Source of the DNA: an uncultured Collinsella sp.
GTDB taxonomy: Bacteria > Actinomycetota > Coriobacteriia > Coriobacteriales > Coriobacteriaceae
Direction: 5' to 3'
DNA: 13,629 bases
Assembly (NCBI GenBank): GCA_900544425.1
Contig: UQUX01000044.1
Coordinates: 1 to 13,629 of the forward strand
Position numbers and translations under genes: made by a program. Shown here piece after piece: positions 1 to 7,014 of this stretch. The notes beneath the pieces are model-generated. The model had not been told where the DNA came from. It searched no databases and worked only from the letters and a program-made list of their open reading frames with translations. Every line of letters begins with the position of its first letter. Within the stretch, counting starts at the first letter, position 1.

Positions 1-405
1 CGACAAATGGTGGCGCTTGCCTCCGTCGTAGTGGTTGAGCCCAAGATCGTCGTGCTCGACGAGCCCACGAGCGGCCTTGATTACCGCGAGTGCATGACCG
101 TCATGGAAACGGTGCGCACCATGGCCGAGCGCGGTTGCGCCGTTATCATGGTCTGCCACGATATGGAAGTCGTCTCGGATTTTGCCGAGCGCATTGTGGT
201 AATGGCCGACGGTCGCATCCTCGACCGCGGCCGCACGCACGAGCTATTCTCGAACATCGATCTCATGCGGCGTGCCTACGTGGAGCCTCCCCAGGTTATT
301 GAGCTCTCGCGCCGTCTGGCATCTTCCGTCTCGACCGCTTTTGCGCAGGTGAGCGAGGTCTCCGATGTCGTTCGAATTACCAAGGAGATGGTCCACCGTG
401 GTTAA
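1..405 (+). CDS. Energy-coupling factor ABC transporter ATP-binding protein (EcfA), 3' part
   Basis: The gene enters from the left edge already in frame, so only the last 134 residues are visible. They begin with the end of the ABC signature region (RQMVALA), then Walker B and D-loop (IVVLDEPTSGLD) and the H-switch histidine (VMVCHD within VIMVCHDMEVV), then the usual ATPase tail (MADGRILDRGRTHELF). The Walker A half lies outside the window. The protein would hydrolyse ATP on the cytoplasmic face of an ECF-type vitamin or metal importer. The assignment to the ECF/CbiO family rests on the next gene, which encodes EcfT and overlaps this one by 8 nt. The substrate cannot be told because no S component is in view. 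Confidence 0.9.
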   Translation, partial: RQMVALASVVVVEPKIVVLDEPTSGLDYRECMTVMETVRTMAERGCAVIMVCHDMEVVSDFAERIVVMADGRILDRGRTHELFSNIDLMRRAYVEPPQVIELSRRLASSVSTAFAQVSEVSDVVRITKEMVHRG

Positions 406-1144
406 CGTCATCGACTACATGCCGGGTGACACGCTGCTGCATCGCCTGAACCCCGTCGTCAAACTGGGCCTCGCCGCCGCCATCATCGTCGGCATCTTCT
501 TGTCCGACACCTACGTGGCGCTGCTGGGCTTTTTGGCGCTCACCCTTGCCCTGGGTGCCTATGCGGGCGTCGTCAACCGCCTGTTCTCGCTGCTCAAGTT
601 GCTGATTCCGCTCGCGCTTATCATGCTGGTGCTCCAGCTGGCCTTTATGCGCGATGGCAACGTGGTGTGGAGCTTTATCACCGACACGGGCCTCATCACG
701 GGATCGAAGGCCTGTCTGCGCCTGCTGGGTGTGGCGTTACCACTCATCCTCATGCTCACGGTGACCAAGCTCAACGACCTTGCCAACGCCTGCGTCGAGG
801 TGCTGCACGTGCCGTATCGCTATGCTTTCACTTTTACCACGGCGCTGCGCTTCGTGCCGGTGTTTGGTCAAGAGATGAACGCCATCATGGAGGCGCAGAC
901 CGCACGCGGCGTCGAGTACGACACCAAGAACCCCATCAAGAAGCTTAAGCTCATGCTGCCACTGTGCGTGCCGCTGCTCATCTCGAGCGTGGGCAAGACC
1001 GATGCCACAGCCTTGGCGGCAGAACAGCGCGGCTTCTATCTGCGTACGCGCGCCAGCTCGTACAAGCGCTACCCCATCAAGGGCCTAGACATCGCCGTGC
1101 TCATCGTCAGCATCGCCCTCATCGCCATCGGCTTCCTGTTCTAG
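398..1144 (+). CDS. ecfT: Energy-coupling factor transmembrane protein EcfT
   Basis: EcfT is the membrane scaffold of ECF importers; it couples the two ATPases to a substrate-binding S component. The 248-residue protein has several hydrophobic segments in its N-terminal half, one near residues 115-135 and one at the C terminus. Both diagnostic coupling motifs are present: AQTARG near residue 165 and AAEQRG near residue 210, the A-x-x-x-R-G signatures that dock into the ATPases. I chose the GTG at 398 because AAGGAG lies at 382-387 with a 10-nt spacer and the start MVNVIDYMPGDTLLHRLNP is typical. An upstream in-frame ATG at 365 lacks such a site. The 8-nt overlap with the ATPase gene implies translational coupling. 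Confidence 0.9.
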   Translation: MVNVIDYMPGDTLLHRLNPVVKLGLAAAIIVGIFLSDTYVALLGFLALTLALGAYAGVVNRLFSLLKLLIPLALIMLVLQLAFMRDGNVVWSFITDTGLITGSKACLRLLGVALPLILMLTVTKLNDLANACVEVLHVPYRYAFTFTTALRFVPVFGQEMNAIMEAQTARGVEYDTKNPIKKLKLMLPLCVPLLISSVGKTDATALAAEQRGFYLRTRASSYKRYPIKGLDIAVLIVSIALIAIGFLF

Positions 1145-1174
1145 TTCACCACTGACAGCAACCGCCCAACGCAA

Positions 1175-1209
1175 AAGGCCTCGGCTCGCACCAAACGAGC
1201 CGAGGCCTT
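1175..1209. terminator. Hairpin terminator between convergent genes
   Basis: A perfect 14-bp GC-rich stem (1175-1188 with 1196-1209) has a 7-nt loop. It lies 30 nt after ecfT and between convergent genes. The + strand lacks a clear U-tract after the stem, whereas the minus strand continues with TTTT, so it may act in both directions and better for minus-strand transcripts. Confidence 0.75.
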
Positions 1210-1241
1210 ACTGTTTCACCAGATAAAACCTACCAAAATTA

Positions 1242-1262
1242 ACCTGTCCCTTTTTGACAGGT
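1242..1262. repeat. Short inverted repeat, REP-like ACCTGTC/GACAGGT hairpin
   Basis: Seven-base arms ACCTGTC (1242-1248) and GACAGGT (1256-1262) flank a CCTTTTT loop. Read on the minus strand the context is GGGACAGGTTAATTTTGG, a sequence style seen in dispersed REP-like repeats linked to Y1/RAYT transposases in many bacteria (from memory, not searched). It begins 6 nt past the racemase stop and is followed on that strand by TTAATTTT, so it could also end the racemase transcript. Confidence 0.45.
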
Positions 1263-1268
1263 CGGAAG

Positions 1269-2015
1269 CTAGAGGCGGTAGGGAGCGCCGCTACGGATGA
1301 TGGATTCGCGCACCAGGACATCCATGGCGTCGAGGGTGATCTCGGGCATCTCTCGGTACTTTTGCAACACCGAGAGCTCGGTGCAGGCCAGAATGACGCG
1401 GTCGCAGCCGCTACGGGCGAACTCCCACATCACGCGGTCGAACTTATCCATATCGGGCTCACGTCCGGCCTTCACATCATCGTAGATAAGCGACATCACA
1501 TCGTTCTGACGTTTCTCGCTGGGATAGACGACCTCAACACCCGCAGCCTTACATTCGCGGCCGTAGACGCCCGCGCCCACGGTGCCATCGGTGCCCATGA
1601 TGCCGATCTTATGCACCGGCTCGGCCGGCATACTCAGGTTGGGGTCGAACTCACACTCCCCCATCACCGCACCGGCCAGAGCATAGCGCACCGACTCACG
1701 CGGCATGTGGATAATCGGCACCTTCGTAAACGACTGGATCTGGTCATAGAAGTAGTGTGACGTGTTGCAGGGAATGGCAATGTGTGCACAGCCCAGCGAC
1801 TCGAGTGCCTGGGCGCACTCTTTCATGGTCGCCAGCAGTTTGGCATGCTCGCCGGTCTTAATGGCCAGCGTGCGGTCGGGCATGGTCGACTTGGAGAGTA
1901 CCACCATGTCGATATGTTCCTGATCGCAGGCAGCAGCCGTATGACGCACCACCTGGTCGTAGTAATACGACGTGGCCTCGGCGCCCATGCCGCCGATAAC
2001 TCCCAGCTTTTCCAT
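1269..2015 (-). CDS. Aspartate/glutamate racemase family protein
   Basis: This cytoplasmic, cofactor-independent amino acid racemase has 248 residues, normal for the family. The first half begins EKLGVIGGMGAEAT, the usual N-terminal loop. The two catalytic cysteines are visible as PCNTSH (Cys83) and ACTELSVL (Cys211), which act as the acid/base pair on opposite faces of the substrate alpha-carbon. The start at 2015 follows AAGGAGG (2021-2027) by 5 nt; an upstream in-frame extension to 2099 has no such support. It sits 84 nt downstream of an ATP-grasp ligase on the same strand. A D-aspartate ligase next to an aspartate racemase is the known enterococcal arrangement for making D-Asp cross-bridges, so aspartate is the likely substrate (inference); glutamate or a broad-specificity role is possible. 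Confidence 0.88.
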   Translation of the reverse strand: MEKLGVIGGMGAEATSYYYDQVVRHTAAACDQEHIDMVVLSKSTMPDRTLAIKTGEHAKLLATMKECAQALESLGCAHIAIPCNTSHYFYDQIQSFTKVPIIHMPRESVRYALAGAVMGECEFDPNLSMPAEPVHKIGIMGTDGTVGAGVYGRECKAAGVEVVYPSEKRQNDVMSLIYDDVKAGREPDMDKFDRVMWEFARSGCDRVILACTELSVLQKYREMPEITLDAMDVLVRESIIRSGAPYRL

Positions 2016-2037
2016 CGCCGCCTCCTTGGTGACGCTT

Positions 2038-2049
2038 GCGCAATTGCGC
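2038..2049. promoter_or_regulatory. 12-bp perfect palindrome before the racemase gene
   Basis: GCGCAATTGCGC reads the same on both strands. It lies between a TATGAT-like -10 candidate on the minus strand (2056-2051) and the racemase Shine-Dalgarno site (2021-2027). No good -35 accompanies the -10. It could be an operator of an internal promoter; no protein is known to bind it. Confidence 0.3.
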
Positions 2050-2060
2050 GTATCATACCC

Positions 2061-2090
2061 GCGCCCGCCCGATGCAAACCGGACGGGCGC
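2061..2090 (-). other. Intercistronic hairpin between ligase and racemase
   Basis: Eleven-base arms (2061-2071 and 2080-2090) pair with one G-U wobble around an 8-nt loop, 9 nt after the ligase stop. There is no U-tract, so it is more likely an mRNA-stability or partial-attenuation element than an intrinsic terminator. Confidence 0.5.
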
Positions 2091-2099
2091 CGCGCTCAT

Positions 2100-3356
2100 C
2101 TACTTGTAATACGTCTTGAACAGCTTAAAGTGGCGCAGCTTGGTGTGCCACATGCGCAGCCAGCGGTTAAAGACAAAGTCGCCCTTCATAAACGAAGGGT
2201 CGGCGCCCTTGCCTTCCTTGTCCAGGCGATGCACCTTAGCGCGCAGCTCGGGATCCTTGACGTACTTGTCGACGACGCCCATGGGGACGACCATCCACAG
2301 GGCCTCGTCCTGAGCCGTCACAAACTCCGGCTCAAACGGACGGTTGAACACATACTCGTCCACCACATACTTGGCAACGTTAAAGCCGCTGTTGGTAACG
2401 TAGTAGTTGCTGCGGCCCTGGCGCGTGTTGAAATCGAAGAACTTAAACGAGCCGTCGCGCTCGTCGTACTTTACGTCAAAGTTGGAATAGCCCACAAAGT
2501 GAAGGTCCTCGAGCAACTTACGCACGCCGCCCATGAGCTCGTCGTTGGGCTCGGTAATGATACAGGCATGGTTGCCGACACCGTGGGGCTGATGCTCCTC
2601 GAGTAGCACATGGCCCAGGCACATCATGCGGACCTTACCGTTGCGGTCGGAATAGCTGGTGAGCACGCGCATGTACTCGTCGTTGCCGGGCACGCGATCC
2701 TGCAAGATCAGGTCGTCGGTGTAGCCGCTGGCATACGAGTCGCGAATGACCTGTTCCAGCTCGGCGCGGTCGGCAATCTCATAGGCCTTCTTCTGGCCCT
2801 CGAACTCATGCTGCCACCACATGATGCCGTCAGAAGGCTTCAGAATCATCGGGTAAGGAAAATCAATCTGGTCGAGCACTTCGGCAGGCGCCTCACCCTG
2901 GGCATTGAGCATCGCCTTGGTAAAGGTAAACGTGTGCGGATAGGGCACGCCATGCTTCTCGCACAGCTCGTAGAAGATCTCCTTCTTCTGGCACTGCTCG
3001 AGCATGCTGTAGGGCGCGTAGGGAGCGACGATGTTATCCGCCAGCTCATGAGCATCCTTGGCTTGAGCCACGAGAGCGACATAGTTGTCGCCGCAGCCCA
3101 CAAGGACAATAGTCTTGTCGGCATGCGCTTGGGCAATGCCGTTGACGGTTTTGAGCATCACGGGCATGGTGTCGATATCCACGTTGGGCGTGTAGTCGAT
3201 AATCTGGCTGCGGTACGCGGGACCCGTCTGATACTTGCCAAAGACCAGACTCTTGACCTGGTACTCCTCGTAGAAGGCGCGCGCCACCGAATAGGCGTTG
3301 ATGTCGCCACCAAGCAGCACGGGAATGAACTCGCGCTCTGTAAATTGCAATGCCAT
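2100..3356 (-). CDS. ATP-grasp carboxylate-amine ligase, D-aspartate ligase-like
   Basis: This 418-residue cytoplasmic ligase would activate a carboxylate with ATP and join it to an amine. The N-terminal domain carries FIPVLLGGDINAYSVARAF. The ATP-grasp core shows the nucleotide-binding lysine in ILKPSDG (residues 171-177), a central strand NFDVKYD (292-298), and the metal-binding end FFDFNTRQGRSNYY (307-319). The start follows AGGAAG with an 8-nt spacer. Proteins of this type include the enterococcal D-aspartate ligase, which adds D-Asp to the side chain of the third residue of peptidoglycan precursors. The downstream racemase supports that role. D-Asp specificity is inferred; the family contains other ligases, and no residue I can see fixes the substrate. 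Confidence 0.82.
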   Translation of the reverse strand: MALQFTEREFIPVLLGGDINAYSVARAFYEEYQVKSLVFGKYQTGPAYRSQIIDYTPNVDIDTMPVMLKTVNGIAQAHADKTIVLVGCGDNYVALVAQAKDAHELADNIVAPYAPYSMLEQCQKKEIFYELCEKHGVPYPHTFTFTKAMLNAQGEAPAEVLDQIDFPYPMILKPSDGIMWWQHEFEGQKKAYEIADRAELEQVIRDSYASGYTDDLILQDRVPGNDEYMRVLTSYSDRNGKVRMMCLGHVLLEEHQPHGVGNHACIITEPNDELMGGVRKLLEDLHFVGYSNFDVKYDERDGSFKFFDFNTRQGRSNYYVTNSGFNVAKYVVDEYVFNRPFEPEFVTAQDEALWMVVPMGVVDKYVKDPELRAKVHRLDKEGKGADPSFMKGDFVFNRWLRMWHTKLRHFKLFKTYYK

Positions 3357-3578
3357 GGAAACTTCCTATCATGAACTGCCCACACAACGGGCGGTCTTTG
3401 CGCAACTGATTTATTCTAGCGTGCCAAGCCGCCGGCGCCCAAAGCTCCACCGTATCTATGGCAATCGACGTAATCGTCCAGCACGAAGCCGGCGCCCACC
3501 GTTGTATGACAATGGGCAATGAACCTACCGTTGTTGTAGGATTCAGCGTATTGACATCTTCGAGCGAAAGGTGCACAC
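3357..3578. other. Divergent intergenic region, ligase / MOSC gene
   Basis: These 222 bases separate divergent genes and must hold promoters for both, but no convincing -35/-10 pair is visible. On the minus strand TAGAAT (3418-3413) is a possible -10 for the ligase. A short inverted repeat CCTAC/GTAGG (3524-3528, 3536-3540) and a repeated GCCGGCGCCCA (near 3430 and 3488) are present. A small + strand frame starting at 3458 (48 codons) resembles nothing I know, and I do not call it. Confidence 0.4.
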
Positions 3579-4211
3579 GTGCCCCAAGACCATCCGACCG
3601 ATAATCCCATCCTCAATGCCGCGAGGCGCGAGCTGGCGGAACGTGCGAAAGCGACCGCTCCCCTGTGCACGGCAAACGACGCCTACAACGGACCCGCCCG
3701 CATCGTCTCGATCAACACGTCGGCACACAAGGGCACGCGCAAGTCGCCCGTCGCCGACGGGCACGACACCGTTATAGAGTAATTTGGCCTCGCCTCCGAC
3801 GCACACGCCGGGCATTGGCACCGCCAGGTTTCCTTTTTAGCTGCAGAGTCTATCCAGACGGCGCAGGCGCGCGGGCTCGATGTGCACGAGGGCGACTTCG
3901 GAGAGAACTTCACAACCCGGGGCATCAACCTGCTCTCGCTCCCCTTGGGCACACAGCTCAAGCTTGGCAGCGAGGTGCTTGTCGAAATCAGCCAAATCGG
4001 CAAGGTCTGCCACACACGCTGTGCCATCTACTATCTCGCCGGCGACTGCATCTTTCCCCACGAGGGCGTTTTTGGCGTGGCACTAAAGGGCGGAGAGGTC
4101 TACGCCGGCGACGATATCCAGGTAATCAAACTCGGCGACGGCACCTGTTCGTTCACCCCCGCCGAGGCCCTCGAAGAGATTGAGCAGGCTCGCCAGAAGG
4201 GCACGCTGTAG
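3579..4211 (+). pseudogene. MOSC-domain protein, interrupted by one in-frame stop
   Basis: MOSC domains are sulfur-carrier or molybdenum-cofactor-binding modules that use a conserved cysteine. The frame begins at GTG 3579, with AAAGG 7 nt upstream. It reads ARIVSINTSAHKGTRKSPV, then hits TAA at 3780-3782 (codon 68). The same frame continues with perfect MOSC sequence: DAHAGHWHRQVSFLAAES, GDFGENFTTRGI, then GKVCHTRCAIYYLAGDC, and ends at 4211. No base is inserted or lost, so a single substitution explains the break. The second half (from 3783) has no obvious start of its own before an internal GTG near 3882. It may be a dead gene, a sequencing error or, less likely, a readthrough site. The rest of the coding sequence looks intact, so the lesion would be recent. 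Confidence 0.85.
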
Positions 4212-4445
4212 TTATAAAACCCCACGTTGAGATGGCTTTTACAGCCCAAAACTCCTCTCAAACAGAGCTCTGTAACGTTAAAGTTGAACTCTATGGTTTC
4301 TCAACAATTCATCATAACTGCAGGTCAAAGCCAAAGCCTCAAGTTCAACTTGACCCTTTGGAACCTTTAAGGTTCAAGTTGAGGTCGAAAGCAGTAGTAG
4401 AATACCGTTCGAACCATAACCTACGATTGATTGCAGAGGGACTGG
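4212..4445. promoter_or_regulatory. Palindrome-rich AT-rich leader of the secreted hydrolase gene
   Basis: This 234-base gap is clearly richer in A+T than its neighbours. It carries five palindromes: CAGAGCTCTG (4263-4272), TAACGTTA (4273-4280), AGTTgAACT (4282-4290), TCAAGTTcAACTTGA (4339-4353) and GAACCTTtAAGGTTC (4361-4375). The 9-mer AAGTTGAAC occurs at 4281-4289 and, inverted, at 4343-4351. TCAACTTGA (4345-4353) recurs inverted at 4374-4382. A possible -10, TAGAAT (4398-4403), lies just after them, so they sit where activators or repressors would bind. The regulator is unknown. Confidence 0.55.
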
Positions 4446-5579
4446 ATGCAGCATTCGAATCATCGCACCGCAGCGCTCATTGCGTCGAAGCCGGCTCGCA
4501 TCATCACGAGTGCCGCGCTCGCCGTTGCGCTGACGGCCACGCCGATGCTCTCCCCCGTTGCGGCGTATGCCGCCTCGCAGGCAACGCAGGACCAGCTTTC
4601 CGCAGCCCAGCAGAAGATCGAAGCCGCCACGAGCGCCTACAACGACGCCCGCACCAAACTCGATGACCTGCAAAAGCAGATTGACTCCAATGAGGCAAGC
4701 ATCGAGGAAATCGAGGCCAAGCTTCCCGAGCAGCAGGCCAAGGCAAGCTCCGCCATGCGCGATCTGTACAAGTATCAGAAGGGCACCAATCCCATCGTGA
4801 GCTTCCTGGTCAACGCGCAGAGCCTGGGTGAGTTCATCACGACCTGCAAATACACCAACCAGATCACGAGCTCGAGCGTCGACGAGATCGAACAGCTCAA
4901 TAACATGCAAACCGAACTCGAGCAGAACAAGGCTGAGCTCCAGCAGGCCAAGTCTCAGCTTGAGGCAGAGCAGAAAAACGCCGAGGATGCGCTGGCGCAG
5001 GCCCAGCAGCTCCGCAGCGAGGCACAGGCAAAAGCCGAGCAGGAAAATGCCGCCGAGCTTGCCAAGCTTGAGGCCGATAAGGCCGCTGCCGCCGAGAAGC
5101 TCTCGGGCGAGGGCGTAAGCGGCAGCAATTCCAGCAGCCAGGCCACCAACACCAACACCACCATCGACACCACGGTGAACAACGCCAATACCGGTAGCTC
5201 CGATTACGATTCGTTCATTAATGAGTGGACGAGCCGCATCGACAATTATCTCGCCGGCTCCCCCATGGCAGGCCAAGGCTATAACTTTGCCGTCGCCGCT
5301 TGGAATACCGGTGTCGATCCCCGTTGGTCCCCCGCCATCGCCTGCATCGAGAGCACCAAGGGCGCTTATTGCGCCAATTCTTACAACGCCTGGGGCTGGA
5401 GTGCACGTGGCGGCGGTTGGCGCAGCTTTGGCAGCTGGAGCGAGGGCATCTCCGCTCACGTTGCCTATCTGGGCGCCAACTACGGCTCCACCCTTACCCC
5501 GGCTGCGGCCAAAAAGTACTGCCCGCCCACGTGGCAGGACTGGTACAACAAAGTCGCCGCTCAGATGAACCGCATCTAA
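4446..5579 (+). CDS. Secreted coiled-coil protein with C-terminal lysozyme-like domain
   Basis: A 377-residue exported protein. Residues 1-42 are a signal peptide (basic start, hydrophobic ALAVALTATPMLSPVAA, cleavage probably after AYA). Residues 45-220 are an Ala/Glu/Gln-rich coiled coil like the N-terminal regulatory part of PcsB/CwlO-type wall hydrolases. Residues 221-252 are a Ser/Asn/Thr linker. The last 125 residues read like a lysozyme/transglycosylase fold: GVDPRWSPAIACIES, with Glu302 as likely catalytic acid, then YNAWGW. Cys300 and Cys309 could form a disulfide. It probably cleaves peptidoglycan glycan strands outside the cell, with the coiled coil controlling access. I chose ATG 4446, which has AGAGGG 5 nt upstream, over an in-frame TTG at 4431. 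Bond specificity is uncertain, and no NlpC/CHAP domain is present. Confidence 0.8.
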   Translation: MQHSNHRTAALIASKPARIITSAALAVALTATPMLSPVAAYAASQATQDQLSAAQQKIEAATSAYNDARTKLDDLQKQIDSNEASIEEIEAKLPEQQAKASSAMRDLYKYQKGTNPIVSFLVNAQSLGEFITTCKYTNQITSSSVDEIEQLNNMQTELEQNKAELQQAKSQLEAEQKNAEDALAQAQQLRSEAQAKAEQENAAELAKLEADKAAAAEKLSGEGVSGSNSSSQATNTNTTIDTTVNNANTGSSDYDSFINEWTSRIDNYLAGSPMAGQGYNFAVAAWNTGVDPRWSPAIACIESTKGAYCANSYNAWGWSARGGGWRSFGSWSEGISAHVAYLGANYGSTLTPAAAKKYCPPTWQDWYNKVAAQMNRI

Positions 5580-5589
5580 GTGCAACTGC

Positions 5590-5618
5590 AAAGGGCCCCA
5601 ATAGGGCCCTTTTCTTTT
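5590..5618 (+). terminator. Intrinsic terminator of the secreted hydrolase gene
   Basis: A 9-bp stem AAAGGGCCC/GGGCCCTTT (5590-5598, 5604-5612) with a 5-nt loop is followed by CTTTT. It starts 11 nt after the stop codon. Its 3' end touches the stop codon of the convergent kinase gene, so the same hairpin may also stop kinase transcripts, although the minus-strand U-tract is weak. Confidence 0.85.
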
Positions 5619-6996
5619 AGGTAGCGGAGGTATCGACGACGCCGGTCGCATTGGCAACCGCGACTATGACGATCATGCACAGGAGCAGCACACCCAATGC
5701 CTTGAGCCAGAGTTTCGCGAGTTTCTTGCCGCGATAGCTGTCGAGCAGTGCGAATCGCCGACGAAGACGGCGCTTATCGAGCAGCGCAAAATGCATAAGC
5801 ACCATAAGACCATCGACAAAGAAAAAATACTCGATTATGAGAAGCCACGTCGGGTAACTTTGGTTTGCTCCGGTGGGGTGAAAGACGGCAAAGTGACTTC
5901 CGGCAAAGAACACAAGCAGCGAGAAGCAGATGAGCGTATTCCAAATGCGCCCCAGAGACTCCGGAACGCGAGAGAGCAGACCACATGCAGCGGAGGCGGC
6001 AGGCCTAGGAAGCACTGTGGGGTTCTGGAGCCCTTGGGGCGTCAACACCGTCTCCGAGGCCGGAGTACGGACAAGCACAGGCGCAGGAGGCCGCACGGGG
6101 CGACTTAGATCGTATGCCGCGCGCGTCGCCCGTCCCAACGCTTCCGCGCTCGCAAAACGCTTGGCCGGGTCGAGCGCCATCGACATGCAGACGGCATCGG
6201 CAAGTGGAGTGGGAATGCCGCATGCCTCACATTGCTCGCGCATGTCGAGCCCTGGTTTAGGGTCGACTCCCGTCAGGCAAAAGAACAACAGGGCCCCAAG
6301 TGCGTAGACATCGCTGCGCACACTCGTCTGCCCAAACCCATACTGCTCGGGCGGCGCATAGGGTCGCGTGCCAAACTTGACGGTGTCAGCATCGGCGCCA
6401 TCGCGCCATACGCGCGCGATCCCCAGGTCGATAATCACCAGCGATGAAAATGTCAGGCCGTCATCAGGCGTATAGTTGGCACCTGTCACGATGATATTCG
6501 ACGGCTTGAGGTCGCGATGGATCACCGGCGCCGACGTCTCCCCCACCATTGCAAAACCGGCATGGAGCTCGCCCACGGCATCGCATAGGGCAGGATACAA
6601 TTCACGCGCATAATCGGGGGTGGCTCCCAGACGGTCCACCAGCGCCCCGAGTGTCTCCCCTTCGATGTATTCCATAACCACGTTGAGCTCGTCGCCCACA
6701 CGACGACAATCGACGATTCTGGGCAGGTGCTCAAAACGCCTGCCTGCCCGCTGAGCGGCAAACAGACGCTCGTATGCCCCGCCGATTTGAGCCGAGGCAT
6801 CGATGCGTTTACGAACAAAGGGACCGAGCGAACCACCGCCGGTTCCTTCAAAGTACACGAGCTCGGTTGTTTCGACGGACGAGCGCTTAAGTACACGCTC
6901 CACGCGATAGCTGTCGTCGCGATCGAGCGACGCCAGGTGCTCGGCAAGCGCTGCGGTCAGCTCGTCATCGGAATATGTTGGGCTCTGAGTATCCAT
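5617..6996 (-). CDS. Membrane-anchored Ser/Thr protein kinase
   Basis: A 459-residue Hanks-type kinase. The catalytic domain (about residues 30-295) shows the ATP-anchoring lysine in FVRKRID (Lys63), the hinge VMEYIEGETL, the catalytic loop HRDLKPSN (160-167), DLG in place of DFG (190-192), and GTRPYAPPEQYG of the activation segment. The glycine-rich loop is poorly conserved (VLKRSSVETTELVY). A proline-rich linker leads to three membrane segments near 351-372, 383-405 and 430-450, and there is no extracellular PASTA region. The start is uncertain. ATG 6996 has GGAGG only 2 nt upstream, but TATGAT (7009-7004) lies 7 nt before it, which fits a leaderless transcript. ATG 7008 or GTG 7026 are alternatives. 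It lies 98 nt downstream of an XRE-like gene, the probable operon partner. Confidence 0.88.
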   Translation of the reverse strand: MDTQSPTYSDDELTAALAEHLASLDRDDSYRVERVLKRSSVETTELVYFEGTGGGSLGPFVRKRIDASAQIGGAYERLFAAQRAGRRFEHLPRIVDCRRVGDELNVVMEYIEGETLGALVDRLGATPDYARELYPALCDAVGELHAGFAMVGETSAPVIHRDLKPSNIIVTGANYTPDDGLTFSSLVIIDLGIARVWRDGADADTVKFGTRPYAPPEQYGFGQTSVRSDVYALGALLFFCLTGVDPKPGLDMREQCEACGIPTPLADAVCMSMALDPAKRFASAEALGRATRAAYDLSRPVRPPAPVLVRTPASETVLTPQGLQNPTVLPRPAASAACGLLSRVPESLGRIWNTLICFSLLVFFAGSHFAVFHPTGANQSYPTWLLIIEYFFFVDGLMVLMHFALLDKRRLRRRFALLDSYRGKKLAKLWLKALGVLLLCMIVIVAVANATGVVDTSAT

Positions 6997-7003
6997 AGCC
7001 TCC

Positions 7004-7009
7004 ATCATA
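7004..7009 (-). promoter_or_regulatory. Candidate -10 box (TATGAT) just before the kinase start
   Basis: TATGAT ends 7 nt before the ATG at 6996, the spacing expected if transcription begins at the start codon, as in leaderless actinobacterial mRNAs. No matching -35 is visible. Confidence 0.3.
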
Positions 7010-7014
7010 GCGCA

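Noticed and set aside
1254..3374. Three + strand open frames (168, 274 and 254 codons) opposite the racemase and ligase
   Set aside because: Antisense shadows of two well-supported genes, with no family features.
3551..3556. TTGACA as a -35 box for the MOSC gene
   Set aside because: Only about 22 nt separate it from the GTG start, so the -10 would fall on the start codon.
3357..3578. Molybdenum-cofactor riboswitch before the MOSC gene
   Set aside because: No matching conserved blocks or multi-stem architecture; only one small inverted repeat is present.
4339..4382. CRISPR-like repeat array
   Set aside because: The repeated words are 9-mers in mixed orientation with irregular spacing and no cas genes nearby.
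4212..4445. c-di-AMP (ydaO-type) riboswitch before the wall hydrolase
   Set aside because: Considered because such genes are common targets, but its conserved sequence blocks are not visible.
4374..5657. Minus-strand open frame (427 codons) opposite the secreted hydrolase
   Set aside because: Leucine/glycine-rich low-complexity shadow that would also cover the palindromic leader and the terminator.
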